Below are positions 35,643-44,115 of a stretch of 64,000 bases of DNA, one piece after another. Position numbers and translations under genes: made by a program. Every line of letters starts with the position of its first letter. Within the stretch, counting starts at the first letter, position 1. The notes beneath the pieces are model-generated. The model was given only the letters and a program-made list of their open reading frames with translations. It was not told the DNA's origin and did not search any database. The DNA is taken from assembly GCF_900112985.1 (NCBI RefSeq), contig NZ_FONS01000009.1, positions 1 through 64,000 of the forward strand, in the 5' to 3' direction. Source of the DNA: Pedobacter antarcticus. GTDB taxonomy: Bacteria > Bacteroidota > Bacteroidia > Sphingobacteriales > Sphingobacteriaceae.

Positions 35643-37328
35643 ATGAGCAATAGTTTAGTGACTGCAGATTATGTGGTCTTCATTATCTACTTTCTGGTTG
35701 TATCAGGATACGGCTACTCGATATACCATAAAAGGAAAAAAGATGAACAGGATGCGAAAGCATTCTTCCTGGCTGAAGGCACATTAACGTGGTGGGCTAT
35801 CGGAGCTTCACTAATAGCATCCAATATATCGGCTGAGCAATTCATCGGTATGAGTGGCGAAGGATTTTTCCTTGGTATTGCTGTAGCTGCCTATGAGTGG
35901 ATTGCAGCCATTGCCCTAATTATTGTGGCTGTCTGGTTTATCCCGGTCTACCTCAAAAATAAGATTTATACCATGCCACAATTTCTCCAGACCCGGTATA
36001 ATGAATCCGTAGCCTTAATTATGGCTATTTTCTGGTTATTTTTGTATGTCTTTGTTAACCTGACGTCCATTCTTTATCTCGGTGCAGTCGCCATTAATGG
36101 CCTGACAGGAGGAGGTTATCTGCATATCATTATGATTGCACTGGCTGTCTTCGCACTGTTTATTTCATTAGGAGGAATGAAAGTAGTGGCGTACACAGAC
36201 GTAATCCAGGTGGGCGTTCTGATTCTGGGCGGATTAGTTACCACTTATATCGCATTAACAGTAGTTGGTGAGAAATTCGGCGTGGGCAGCAATGCAATTG
36301 CTGGTTTTAATGTGCTGATGGAACAAGCTCCGGAGCATTTTAAAATGATTATTCCAAAGCCTACTGCAGAATCGACACAAAACGAGATCAGCAAATACCT
36401 GACGTTCCCCGGACTGGCTTCTTATGTTGCAGGAATCTGGATCATCAATCTAAATTACTGGGGCTGCAATCAGTATATTACACAACGCGCGCTGGGTGCC
36501 GATCTGCATACTGCAAGAACGGGAATTCTGTTCGCAGGGTTACTTAAATTATTAATGCCCTTAATAGTGATGCTTCCAGGTATAGCTGCATATGTTCTTT
36601 ACAAAGGCGGCCATCTCCCGCAGCTGATAGGCGGCAAGGACGGTGCATATTCTGCAGTACTCACGTTCCTCCCTACCGGACTGAAAGGACTGTCTGTGGC
36701 AGCACTTACAGCTGCTATCGTAGCTTCTCTTGCCGGAAAGGTAAACAGTATCTCAACCATCTTCACATTAGACGTATATTCAAAGTATTTCAAAAAAGAT
36801 GCGAATGAAAAAGAACTTGTATTGGTGGGAAGGACTACCGTATTTGCGGGGCTGATTCTGGCAATACTTTTCACTTGGAATGACGTCCTGGGCATTGGCG
36901 GTGTGGGTGGATTCACCTATATACAGAAATATACAGGATTTATCAGCCCAGGTGTATTTGCTATGTTCTTTTTAGGAATGTTCTGGAAAAGAACTACTGG
37001 TTCTGCGGCTATTGCCGGCGTCCTTGCGGGTTTCATTTTCTCTGTGTTTTTCAACGAGTTTGCCCCTGCGGTGATGGGTAATGAAAATATACTCTACACT
37101 GCATATCCGAATGGAAACGGCGGTTATGAAATTCCTTTTCACATCTGTATGGGATTATCGTTCGGCTTCACAATGCTGATTATGATTGTGATGAGTTTTG
37201 CAGGACCTAAAATTAATCCGAAAGCATTTGAACTGGACAAATCCATGTTTAAAGTTAAACCTTCAACCATGGCATTGATTATCCTTACGCTTTTAATCAT
37301 CACTGCCCTTTACGTAAAATTCTGGTAA
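35643..37328 (+). CDS. Sodium:solute symporter (SSS family), probable arabinose transporter
   Basis: This 561-residue inner-membrane protein has about 14 helices. The N-terminal FLAEGTLTWWAIGASLIASN, then ISAEQFIGMSGEGF, and the later GGMKVVAYTDVIQVGVLILG are characteristic of SGLT-type transporters (vSGLT fold) that couple sugar uptake to Na+. It is the last gene of the araBDA run, 30 bases after araA, so L-arabinose is the likely cargo, but the sequence alone does not fix this. No signal peptide. Confidence 0.9.
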   Translation: MSNSLVTADYVVFIIYFLVVSGYGYSIYHKRKKDEQDAKAFFLAEGTLTWWAIGASLIASNISAEQFIGMSGEGFFLGIAVAAYEWIAAIALIIVAVWFIPVYLKNKIYTMPQFLQTRYNESVALIMAIFWLFLYVFVNLTSILYLGAVAINGLTGGGYLHIIMIALAVFALFISLGGMKVVAYTDVIQVGVLILGGLVTTYIALTVVGEKFGVGSNAIAGFNVLMEQAPEHFKMIIPKPTAESTQNEISKYLTFPGLASYVAGIWIINLNYWGCNQYITQRALGADLHTARTGILFAGLLKLLMPLIVMLPGIAAYVLYKGGHLPQLIGGKDGAYSAVLTFLPTGLKGLSVAALTAAIVASLAGKVNSISTIFTLDVYSKYFKKDANEKELVLVGRTTVFAGLILAILFTWNDVLGIGGVGGFTYIQKYTGFISPGVFAMFFLGMFWKRTTGSAAIAGVLAGFIFSVFFNEFAPAVMGNENILYTAYPNGNGGYEIPFHICMGLSFGFTMLIMIVMSFAGPKINPKAFELDKSMFKVKPSTMALIILTLLIITALYVKFW

Positions 37329-37377
37329 AGGCTCAAACTGTCAAAATTTCAACGAAATAAAAAAGAGCCTGTATCAT

Positions 37378-37468
37378 TGAAGTAAACCCCAAAAGTTGGA
37401 CAGATTAGAAAATTAAGTTTTTTGTGCAAGAGCTCGGTATTCCACCGGGCTCTTTTTTATTTCGTTGA
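37378..37468 (-). pseudogene. Relic of an IS3-family element (transposase C-terminus and end)
   Basis: On the minus strand the frame ends in FLNEIKKSPVEYRALAQKT followed by a stop at 37413-37415, like the SPVQYR-type tail of IS150-group OrfB. Beyond it is a terminal-repeat-like sequence whose plus-strand form begins TGAAGTAAACCCCAAAAGTT at 37378. Nothing else of the element remains nearby, so it is a decayed fragment. Confidence 0.6.
37428..37460 (+). terminator. Probable terminator of the arabinose operon
   Basis: AAGAGCTCGGT / ACCGGGCTCTT form an 11-position stem with one G-T pair and loop ATTCC, followed by a T run. It is about 100 bases after the transporter stop and lies within the IS3 relic. 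Confidence 0.65.
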
Positions 37469-37513
37469 GAAAGTATGGAATCTGCATTCACATTCGGATA
37501 TCGTTAAAGGTTA

Positions 37514-37611
37514 AAACGGTGTTGATAGGGTATTGATACGGTGTTGAGTCGGTGTTGATATACCCAATTACCGACTGAATACCCTGTCAATACCGGCTCA
37601 ATAGCCTTTTA
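37514..37611. repeat. 11-bp-periodic repeat array in inverted halves
   Basis: Four direct 11-base units at 37516-37559 (consensus ACGGTGTTGAT; AGGGTATTGAT is the most diverged) are followed, after an 8-base centre, by about four units of the reverse-complement form (37566 onward: AATTACCGACT, GAATACCCTGT, CAATACCGGCT, CAATAGCC). Each half keeps exact 11-base phase. The halves can pair imperfectly into a long hairpin. It is not coding and is not a CRISPR array, because no spacers separate the units. The function is unknown. Confidence 0.7.
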
Positions 37612-37719
37612 GCGTAAAGCAAGCTAACCGGTATACTTATTTCAGGAATGAACAACATGGTTAAGGTTAGGCAGATCTTAAGTTCAAACATTGCTATGGC
37701 CTAAAGAACTAATTGTGAA

Positions 37720-37768
37720 AATTAAAAATAAAGGCTCCGGATTTATTCCGGAGCCTTTATTTTTAATT
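37720..37768. terminator. 22-bp-stem bidirectional terminator
   Basis: The arms 37720-37741 and 37747-37768 pair perfectly with a 5-base loop. The core is GGCTCCGGA / TCCGGAGCC, with AAATAAA / TTTATTT flanks giving U runs in both directions. It ends the small membrane protein transcript on the minus strand and any read-through on the plus strand. Confidence 0.9.
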
Positions 37769-37799
37769 GAAATTCTATATATTTTAGAACAGGTTTACA

Positions 37800-38057
37800 T
37801 TATTCTTGTAAATTCTGTTTTTCTTCAGCCTGTACCGGAACTTCAGGGTCAAGTTCCACACAGCCTTCTTTATCCTTACGTGAAAACAAGATTGGATAAA
37901 GAAAGAGGAACCCTCCTAGCATGAACAAAAAACCTGAAAGTTCAAGCAGGTATTTACTCCAGCTACTATCCTCATCGCTCATTAAATATGTCACAAGAGC
38001 CACAACAGCCAATAAAATAGCAATTAAAGCTTTTTGAAGTTTCATTGTTTTGATCAT
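37800..38057 (-). CDS. Small two-helix membrane protein, unknown function
   Basis: This protein of about 85 residues has two membrane helices (about 9-27 and 37-57) and an acidic cytoplasmic tail (ELDPEVPVQAEEKQN). I do not recognise a family. Two in-frame ATGs are possible, four codons apart (MIKTMKLQKAL); I list the longer, but the shorter (start 38045) is equally plausible. It is divergent from ileS, and a very strong terminator 32 bases downstream supports expression. Confidence 0.7.
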   Translation of the reverse strand: MIKTMKLQKALIAILLAVVALVTYLMSDEDSSWSKYLLELSGFLFMLGGFLFLYPILFSRKDKEGCVELDPEVPVQAEEKQNLQE

Positions 38058-38176
38058 GATGCAGGTGTTGAGGTTAATTTCTGGCAGTAAATATATATAT
38101 CAAAAATCAAACTAGCTGAAGAATCTGAGTTCCAATGTAATTCTTGACACTTCTACTATTTTTCATTCTTAATACG

Positions 38177-38184
38177 TAACTTTG
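38177..38184 (+). promoter_or_regulatory. -7 promoter element of ileS
   Basis: TAACTTTG matches TAnnTTTG, 30 bases before the ileS start. There is no good -33 TTTG at the ideal distance, but TTGACA occurs at 38144-38149. Confidence 0.5.
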
Positions 38185-38213
38185 CATCCTTATTTTTTTA
38201 AGATACTGGATTG

Positions 38214-41200
38214 ATGTATAGGGAATTTAAACAATTAGAACTGCCTAAAATAGGTAAAGAGATACTGGAATTTTGGAAAGCGGAAAATATCTTTGAGAAG
38301 AGTATTTCTACCCGCTCTAAAGCTAACCCATTTACTTTTTATGAAGGTCCGCCTTCCGCAAACGGCATGCCTGGTATCCACCACGTTATGGCCCGTGCTA
38401 TTAAAGATATCTTTTGCCGTTACAAGACCCTGAAAGGTTTCCAGGTGAAACGTAAAGGCGGATGGGATACGCATGGTTTACCAATCGAACTTGCTGTTGA
38501 AAAGAAACTAGGTATTACAAAGGTAGACATCGGTACTAAAATCACTGTGGAAGCTTATAACGCTGCCTGCCGTGAAGAAGTTATGCGTTATACAGATATC
38601 TGGAATGACCTGACTGAAAAGATGGGTTACTGGGTAGACCTGGAAAAACCATATATCACTTATGAAAATGAGTATATCGAATCACTGTGGTGGATCTTAA
38701 AGACATTTTACAATAAAGGACTGCTTTATAAAGGATATACCGTACAGCCTTATTCCCCGGCTGCAGGTACTGGCCTGAGCTCTCATGAGCTTAATCAGCC
38801 AGGAACCTACAAAATGTTGAAAGACACTTCGATCACGGCACAGTTCTTTATTAAAAAAGATCAGGAACATCCACTGATGTCAGTTCTGTTCAGTAATGAG
38901 CAGGAAGAAACAGCGATTATCGCCTGGACAACTACACCATGGACTTTACCATCCAACGGTGCACTGGCAGTAGGTGAGAAAATTGCTTATATTAAAGTGG
39001 CAACTTTCAACCCTTATACCTTCAAACCCGTTAGCCTGGTGCTCGCAAAAGATCTACTTGCCAAACATTTCAAAGCTGATGCGAAAGACCTTGATTTTAC
39101 GGCCTATAAAGGAGGCGATAAACTGATCCCCTGGACAGTTACAGCTGAATTTACGGGTAAAGATCTTTGTGGCCTGAAATATCATCAGTTACTGGATTAT
39201 GTAACTAATCCGGAACTGGAAGAAAAAGCATTCCGTGTAATTCCCGCAGATTATGTAACCACAGAAGACGGTACAGGTATCGTACACATTGCCTCTGTTT
39301 TCGGAGCAGACGATTTCCGGGTTGCCAAAGAGAATGGCGTACCGGCAGTTATGGTGAAAGACGAGCAAGGCAATGAACTTCCGTTAGTGAATAAACTAGG
39401 TAAATTCGTAGACGAAGTAACAGATTTCGCTGGGAAATATGTCAAGGAGGAATATTATACAGACGAAGAGCGTCAGGCATCCGATTTCAAACCGACCGAT
39501 GTATTAATCGCGATTAAGCTGAAAGAAGATAATAAAGCCTTCGACGTTAAAAAATACGAACACAGTTATCCACATTGCTGGAGAACTGATAAACCGATCC
39601 TCTATTATCCACTGGACAGCTGGTTTATTAAAACGACTGCGGTAAAGGAGAAAATGGTGGCATTGAATAAAACCATCAATTGGAAACCTGAAGCTACCGG
39701 TACAGGCCGTTTTGGGAACTGGCTGGAAAATTTGGTAGACTGGAACCTTTCCCGTTCACGCTACTGGGGTACACCGCTTCCAATATGGAGAACTCAGGAT
39801 GGAACGGAAGAGAAATGTATCGGTTCAATTGCAGAGCTGAATGCTGAAATTAAAATGGCTGTTGAGGCTGGGTTTATGGATGCCGCTTTTGAATTGAAAG
39901 ATATGCACCGTCCTTTTGTAGATGATGTGATCCTGAAATCAGAAAAAGGTGAACGTATGTTCCGTGAGGCAGACCTGATTGACGTTTGGTTTGACAGTGG
40001 AGCTATGCCTTATGCACAGTGGCATTATCCGTTTGAAAATGCAGAAGAGTTTGAAAATTCATATCCTGCAGATTTCATTGCAGAAGGTGTAGATCAAACG
40101 CGTGGTTGGTTCTTCACCTTACATGCTATAGCAGTGATGTTGAGCGAAACCAGTGAAGAAATTAAAGCCGTGAATGCTCGTGTGGGTAACGGTGGAATCG
40201 CGTATAAAAATGTTGTTTCTAACGGTCTCGTACTGGATAAAAACGGCAATAAAATGTCTAAACGTCTCGGCAATGGTGTAGATCCATTCCATACGATTGA
40301 CACTTACAGTGCAGATGCCACACGCTGGTATATGATCAGTAATGCTTCTCCCTGGGACAACCTGAAGTTTAACACAGAAGGCCTGGACGAAGTAAGAAGA
40401 AAATTCTTCGGTACTTTATATAACACCTATGCCTTCTTTGCACTGTATGCAAATATCGACAAATTCGAAATCGATCCGGAAAATGAGACACCTGTTCAAG
40501 ACCGTAGTGAATTAGATCGATGGATTCTTTCTCTACTGCAAAAGCTGATCAATGAAGTTGACGAGAGCTACGCAACATATGAACCAACAAGAGCAGCCAG
40601 AGCAATCCAGACTTTTGTAGATGAGCATTTGAGTAACTGGTATATCCGTTTATCACGCCGTCGTTTCTGGAAAGGTGAAATGACAGACGATAAGAAAGCA
40701 GCTTATGAAACGCTGTATACTTGTTTGGTACGCATTTCTCAGCTAATGTCTCCCGTAGCACCATTCTTTGCAGACTGGTTATACCAGAACCTATCAGTAG
40801 GTAAGGCTGTTACTGCAGAACAATCTGTTCATTTGAGCCTATGGGAATCTGGCAACACCACACTGATCGACCAGGACCTGAACGAAAGAATGGAACTTGC
40901 ACAACAGATCTCTTCAATGGTACTTTCATTGAGAAAGAAGATGAGTATTAACGTACGTCAACCATTAGCCAAGATCCTGATTCCTGTATTGGATAAAGGT
41001 TTTGAGCAAAAAGTTGAAAAGGTGAAAGATATCATTCTCTCCGAGACAAATATCAAAGACATTGAATTCATTACCGACACTGCCGGATTTATTAAAAAGA
41101 AGTTAAAACCAAATTTCAAGGCTTTAGGCCCGAAAGTTGGTAAGGATATGAAAACTGTAGCGGCTCTGCTAACTGCTTTGAGCCCGGAAGAACTGGCTGT

Positions 41201-41609
41201 CTTTGAAAAGGATGGCTTATTTAAAGTCCCTGGAACCAGCTATGAAATCCTGCTGGAAGACGTAGAAATTATCGCGGAGGATATTCCCGGATGGCAGGTA
41301 ACTAACCTGGGCAGCCTGACGGTTGCACTTGATGTTACCATTACCGGAGAGCTTAAAGAAGAAGGCTTGTCAAGGGAACTGATTAACAGAATTCAGAACC
41401 TGAGAAAAGAGCTTAATTTTGAAGTTACAGACCGCATTACAGTAAGTTTACAACAGCATTCATTGATAAGTACTGCAGTAGAAAAGAATAAAGACTACAT
41501 TTGCGCGGAAATTCTTGCCGATAACATTTCACTACAGACTGCTCTGGATGGAGGAAACAAAATAGTGATCGATGATGTTGAACTACAAATTTTGATTGCA
41601 AAACAATAA
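38214..41609 (+). CDS. ileS: Isoleucyl-tRNA synthetase
   Basis: IleRS charges tRNA-Ile and edits misactivated valine. At 1131 residues it is the long, class-2-like type. The HIGH-type motif is in PPSANGMPGIHHVM (about 45-58), and KMSKR (NKMSKRLGNG, about 682-686) is the second ATP motif. The editing domain lies between, with TTPWTLPSN and GTGIVHIA. The C-terminal anticodon-binding domain has no zinc cysteines, as expected for this type, which is often mupirocin-tolerant. I use the ATG after the in-frame TTG. It leads an operon with the dksA-like gene and lspA. Confidence 0.97.
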   Translation: MYREFKQLELPKIGKEILEFWKAENIFEKSISTRSKANPFTFYEGPPSANGMPGIHHVMARAIKDIFCRYKTLKGFQVKRKGGWDTHGLPIELAVEKKLGITKVDIGTKITVEAYNAACREEVMRYTDIWNDLTEKMGYWVDLEKPYITYENEYIESLWWILKTFYNKGLLYKGYTVQPYSPAAGTGLSSHELNQPGTYKMLKDTSITAQFFIKKDQEHPLMSVLFSNEQEETAIIAWTTTPWTLPSNGALAVGEKIAYIKVATFNPYTFKPVSLVLAKDLLAKHFKADAKDLDFTAYKGGDKLIPWTVTAEFTGKDLCGLKYHQLLDYVTNPELEEKAFRVIPADYVTTEDGTGIVHIASVFGADDFRVAKENGVPAVMVKDEQGNELPLVNKLGKFVDEVTDFAGKYVKEEYYTDEERQASDFKPTDVLIAIKLKEDNKAFDVKKYEHSYPHCWRTDKPILYYPLDSWFIKTTAVKEKMVALNKTINWKPEATGTGRFGNWLENLVDWNLSRSRYWGTPLPIWRTQDGTEEKCIGSIAELNAEIKMAVEAGFMDAAFELKDMHRPFVDDVILKSEKGERMFREADLIDVWFDSGAMPYAQWHYPFENAEEFENSYPADFIAEGVDQTRGWFFTLHAIAVMLSETSEEIKAVNARVGNGGIAYKNVVSNGLVLDKNGNKMSKRLGNGVDPFHTIDTYSADATRWYMISNASPWDNLKFNTEGLDEVRRKFFGTLYNTYAFFALYANIDKFEIDPENETPVQDRSELDRWILSLLQKLINEVDESYATYEPTRAARAIQTFVDEHLSNWYIRLSRRRFWKGEMTDDKKAAYETLYTCLVRISQLMSPVAPFFADWLYQNLSVGKAVTAEQSVHLSLWESGNTTLIDQDLNERMELAQQISSMVLSLRKKMSINVRQPLAKILIPVLDKGFEQKVEKVKDIILSETNIKDIEFITDTAGFIKKKLKPNFKALGPKVGKDMKTVAALLTALSPEELAVFEKDGLFKVPGTSYEILLEDVEIIAEDIPGWQVTNLGSLTVALDVTITGELKEEGLSRELINRIQNLRKELNFEVTDRITVSLQQHSLISTAVEKNKDYICAEILADNISLQTALDGGNKIVIDDVELQILIAKQ

Positions 41610-41614
41610 TTACT

Positions 41615-41998
41615 ATGGAAAAACCAACGAAAACACGCTACTCAGACCAGGAGCTTCAGGAGTTCAAAGAATTGATCCAGGAAAAATTACGCATGGCGAG
41701 GGAAGAATTCTTGTCTTTGACCAATTCCTTAAGCAGCCCTAATTCCAATGGAACTGAAGATACCTCTGGAACTTACAAAACGCTTGAAGATGGATCTGCT
41801 ACTTTAGAGAAAGAACAATTGAACCAGCTTGCTGCCCGTCAGAAAAAATTCATCGAGAATTTGGAAGCTGCATTGGTACGCATCGAGAATAAAACTTATG
41901 GTATTTGCCGCGAAACCGGCAAACTGATTCAGAAAGAAAGATTACGTGCAGTTCCACATGCAACTTTAAGTATGGAAGCTAAATTGAAACAAGCATAA
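41615..41998 (+). CDS. DksA/TraR-family protein lacking zinc cysteines
   Basis: This 127-residue protein has a long N-terminal coiled-coil (about 10-85) and a degenerate zinc-finger region ENKTYGICRETGKLIQKERL, matching the DksA/TraR family. Only one of the four cysteines remains. The fold may be held without metal, as in other Bacteroidota members. DksA proteins bind the RNA polymerase secondary channel and modulate transcription with ppGpp. It is encoded 5 bases after ileS, and its stop overlaps the lspA start by one base. Confidence 0.9.
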   Translation: MEKPTKTRYSDQELQEFKELIQEKLRMAREEFLSLTNSLSSPNSNGTEDTSGTYKTLEDGSATLEKEQLNQLAARQKKFIENLEAALVRIENKTYGICRETGKLIQKERLRAVPHATLSMEAKLKQA

Positions 41999-42600
41999 TG
42001 AAAGGCTATACTAAACCGATACTTCTGATATTACTTGTGGTTTTGATTGATCAGCTTTCAAAGACGTGGATTAAAACCAATATGTTTATCGGGCAGGAAT
42101 ATAAAATTCTCGGCAACTGGTTTATTATCCATTTCACAGAGAATAACGGTATGGCATTCGGTATGGAGTTTGGCGGGGAGTTCGGAAAACTTGCCTTGTC
42201 ACTCTTCCGTATTTTAGCCGTTGCAGGTATTGGTTACGGGCTTCATTATATGATTAAACATAAGTACCACAGAGGGCTCATCCTAAATGTGGCACTGATC
42301 TTTTCAGGTGCATTAGGCAACATTATAGATTCTGTGTTTTACGGAAGGATCTATGATTATGCTACACTATTCCACGGACGGGTAGTAGATATGCTCTACT
42401 TCCCCTTAATGGAGGGTGTATTTCCCAAATGGGTTCCAATCTGGGGAGGCGAAGAATACATCTTTTTCCGTCCGGTATTCAATATTGCTGATTCCGCCAT
42501 ATTTATTGGTGTAGTTACAATCCTGATTTTTCAAAAAACTTACTTCAAGGAAGAAGTCACAGAAGAAATTGGTCCTAACAACGAATTACTGGAAGACTAA
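41998..42600 (+). CDS. lspA: Lipoprotein signal peptidase (signal peptidase II)
   Basis: LspA cleaves lipoprotein signal peptides in the inner membrane. It has four membrane helices (200 aa). The catalytic Asp residues lie in the GALGNIIDSVFYGRIYDYAT block and in FNIADSAIFIG, and LLVVLIDQLSKTWIK is the conserved first-helix motif. The insertion between the catalytic blocks (GRVVDMLYFPLMEGVFPKWV) is longer than in E. coli, typical of Bacteroidota. It is the third gene of the ileS operon, needed for the many lipoproteins encoded here. Confidence 0.96.
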   Translation: MKGYTKPILLILLVVLIDQLSKTWIKTNMFIGQEYKILGNWFIIHFTENNGMAFGMEFGGEFGKLALSLFRILAVAGIGYGLHYMIKHKYHRGLILNVALIFSGALGNIIDSVFYGRIYDYATLFHGRVVDMLYFPLMEGVFPKWVPIWGGEEYIFFRPVFNIADSAIFIGVVTILIFQKTYFKEEVTEEIGPNNELLED

Positions 42601-42624
42601 ACACACTAAAAACACTTATAGACT

Positions 42625-42656
42625 AAAGCTATCCTCCTGTAGGATAGCTTTTTTTG
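42625..42656 (+). terminator. Terminator of the ileS-lspA operon
   Basis: The 11-bp stem AAAGCTATCCT / AGGATAGCTTT has loop CCTGT and is followed by a T run. Confidence 0.9.
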
Positions 42657-42729
42657 TGAATTTAAATCTAGTGTTATGGAAACGGCACGATTTTTACATC
42701 TATTCATTAAACACACAAAAATTAGTATC

Positions 42730-43437
42730 ATGAAAAAATTATTAACCCTGGCTATCGTTGCCCTTTTCAGTTTCAATGCTCTGGCGCAAGCCGATTTACG
42801 TAAGAAAATATCTGTCAACGGTACTGCTGAGACCGAAGTTACCCCGGATATCATCTACCTGAGCATCTCACTTAAGGAGTATCTTAAAGATGGAAACAGC
42901 AAGAAAAAAGTTGAAATTAACGAATTAGAAACACAGCTTTTTAATGCCGTACAAAAAGCGGGGATTCCATCGGAAAACCTGATGATCAATAATTTATCCA
43001 GCTATAACACAATTGCTGAGAAAAAGAAAAACCCTGACTTTTTAGTAAGTAAACAATACCGACTAAAAGTAACTGACCTGAACAAATGGAACCAGCTAAT
43101 GGCAGCGATTGACCCAAAAGGCATTGCTTATACTAACATTGAAAGCTTTGATTACTCCAAAATAGAAGCACTAAAAAAGGAATTAAAAATTAAAGCATTA
43201 CAGAACGCTAAGGAGAAAGCTCAATATCTGGTTGAAGCAATAGGTTCTCAGCTTGGTGCGCCACTAGACATCCAGGAGATCAATAATGAGTCATTTCCAC
43301 AGATGAACTACCGTTCAAGCCCAATGATGATGAAATCAATGGCTGAAGATTCTTCTGGTGGAATGGTATCCCCGGATATTGACTTCAAAAAAATCAAATT
43401 AAACTACCAGATGAATACTGTATTCGAAATTAAATAA
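42730..43437 (+). CDS. SIMPL-domain (DUF541) exported protein
   Basis: This 235-residue protein has a signal peptide (about 1-19, ending ALAQ) and one SIMPL domain, recognised by ISVNGTAETEVTPDIIYLSI at the mature N-terminus and the repeated KALQNAKEKAQYLVEAIGSQ helix. SIMPL proteins form large periplasmic oligomers; roles suggested for relatives include oxidative stress defence, but none is established here. I chose the ATG giving MKKLLTLAIV; an upstream frame adds 18 unlikely residues. It has its own terminator. Confidence 0.88.
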   Translation: MKKLLTLAIVALFSFNALAQADLRKKISVNGTAETEVTPDIIYLSISLKEYLKDGNSKKKVEINELETQLFNAVQKAGIPSENLMINNLSSYNTIAEKKKNPDFLVSKQYRLKVTDLNKWNQLMAAIDPKGIAYTNIESFDYSKIEALKKELKIKALQNAKEKAQYLVEAIGSQLGAPLDIQEINNESFPQMNYRSSPMMMKSMAEDSSGGMVSPDIDFKKIKLNYQMNTVFEIK

Positions 43438-43536
43438 TGCCTATTGTAAACTACACTCCCTTCAGATAAATCGGGGTTATAGTAGCAATAGAATCAGTAT
43501 AATGATTGAAAAAGGATGTTTATCACCCTTAAAAAG

Positions 43537-43566
43537 AACCTACCAGGAAATTGGTAGGTTTTTTGT
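43537..43566 (+). terminator. Terminator after the SIMPL gene
   Basis: The 9-bp stem AACCTACCA / TGGTAGGTT has loop GGAAAT and is followed by a T run. Confidence 0.85.
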
Positions 43567-43608
43567 TATCCAGAAATAACAATCATCTCCAATCAAAAAT
43601 TTAGAACT

Positions 43609-43917
43609 ATGAAAAAATTAATTTACTCCCTTACGCTGATTTTCATGTTAGGTATCAGTGTCAACACAGTTTCTGCTGCGACTACTAAAGATAAGGTAGA
43701 AATGACCGTCGAGCAGAAGGCAAAATTAGAAAGAATTACAAATCGTGTGGAAGAAATTAAATCCATGGATAAGTCTAATCTTTCCAAAGCAGAGAAAAAA
43801 GAACTGCGTAAAGAACTTAAGGAAATGAAACATCAGGCCCGTGCTTTAGGCGGAGGTGTTTATCTTTCTGTGGGTGCTATTATCATTATCATCCTGGTAC
43901 TGATCCTGGTTCTGTAA
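43609..43917 (+). CDS. Exported small coiled protein with C-terminal membrane helix
   Basis: This is a 102-residue protein with three parts: a signal peptide (about 1-23, ending VSAA), a highly charged helical middle (about 30-78, rich in Lys/Glu: KSMDKSNLSKAEKKELRKEL) and a C-terminal membrane helix (VYLSVGAIIIIILVLILVL). Proteins of this layout are common and unnamed in Bacteroidota. It may sit in the inner membrane with the charged helix in the periplasm. It forms a monocistronic unit with terminators on both sides. Confidence 0.75.
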   Translation: MKKLIYSLTLIFMLGISVNTVSAATTKDKVEMTVEQKAKLERITNRVEEIKSMDKSNLSKAEKKELRKELKEMKHQARALGGGVYLSVGAIIIIILVLILVL

Positions 43918-43937
43918 GAATCACCAAAAACTTATAA

Positions 43938-43968
43938 TAAAAGGCGTTCAGTTATTGAACGCCTTTTC
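43938..43968 (+). terminator. Terminator after the small coiled protein
   Basis: The stem AAAAGGCGTTCA / TGAACGCCTTTT has a short loop. Confidence 0.85.
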
Positions 43969-44115
43969 TATTTTACATCGAATATTAACGGACATCTATA
44001 TGTTCATTAATGAACACTTCAAGCGCAAAATCCGCATTTAAGAACCCCTGATAAGGGTATTCTATCATGGCATTTGGATTGGCATAGGCTCATCAAACAT
44101 TACAAAAACTTATCG

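Larger units (their letters stand above)
37349..37468. repeat. 21-bp perfect inverted repeat, arms 79 bases apart
   Basis: The arm 37349-37369 (starts TCAACGAAAT, ends AAAAGAGCC) and the arm 37448-37468 (starts GGCTCTTTT, ends TTCGTTGA) are exact reverse complements. The loop holds the IS3 relic. The right arm belongs to the minus-strand transposase-like frame, so the left arm looks like an inverted copy of part of it. Confidence 0.75.
37329..37799. other. 470-base gene-free stretch with relics and repeats
   Basis: No convincing gene is present between the arabinose transporter and the next small membrane protein. In order the region contains a 21-bp inverted repeat enclosing an IS3 relic, a terminator-like hairpin inside that relic, an array of 11-bp repeats in inverted orientation, and an exceptionally long bidirectional terminator. 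Each is listed separately. Confidence 0.7.

Noticed and set aside
37514-37611. CRISPR-like array
   Set aside because: Units of 11 bases are directly adjacent with no unique spacers and appear in both orientations, so it is not a CRISPR.
37691-37924. Plus-strand reading frame of 77 codons
   Set aside because: It runs through the long bidirectional terminator and opposite the better membrane protein on the other strand.
41615-41998. Pseudogene call for the DksA-like gene because zinc cysteines are missing
   Set aside because: The rest is well conserved and this form is usual in Bacteroidota.
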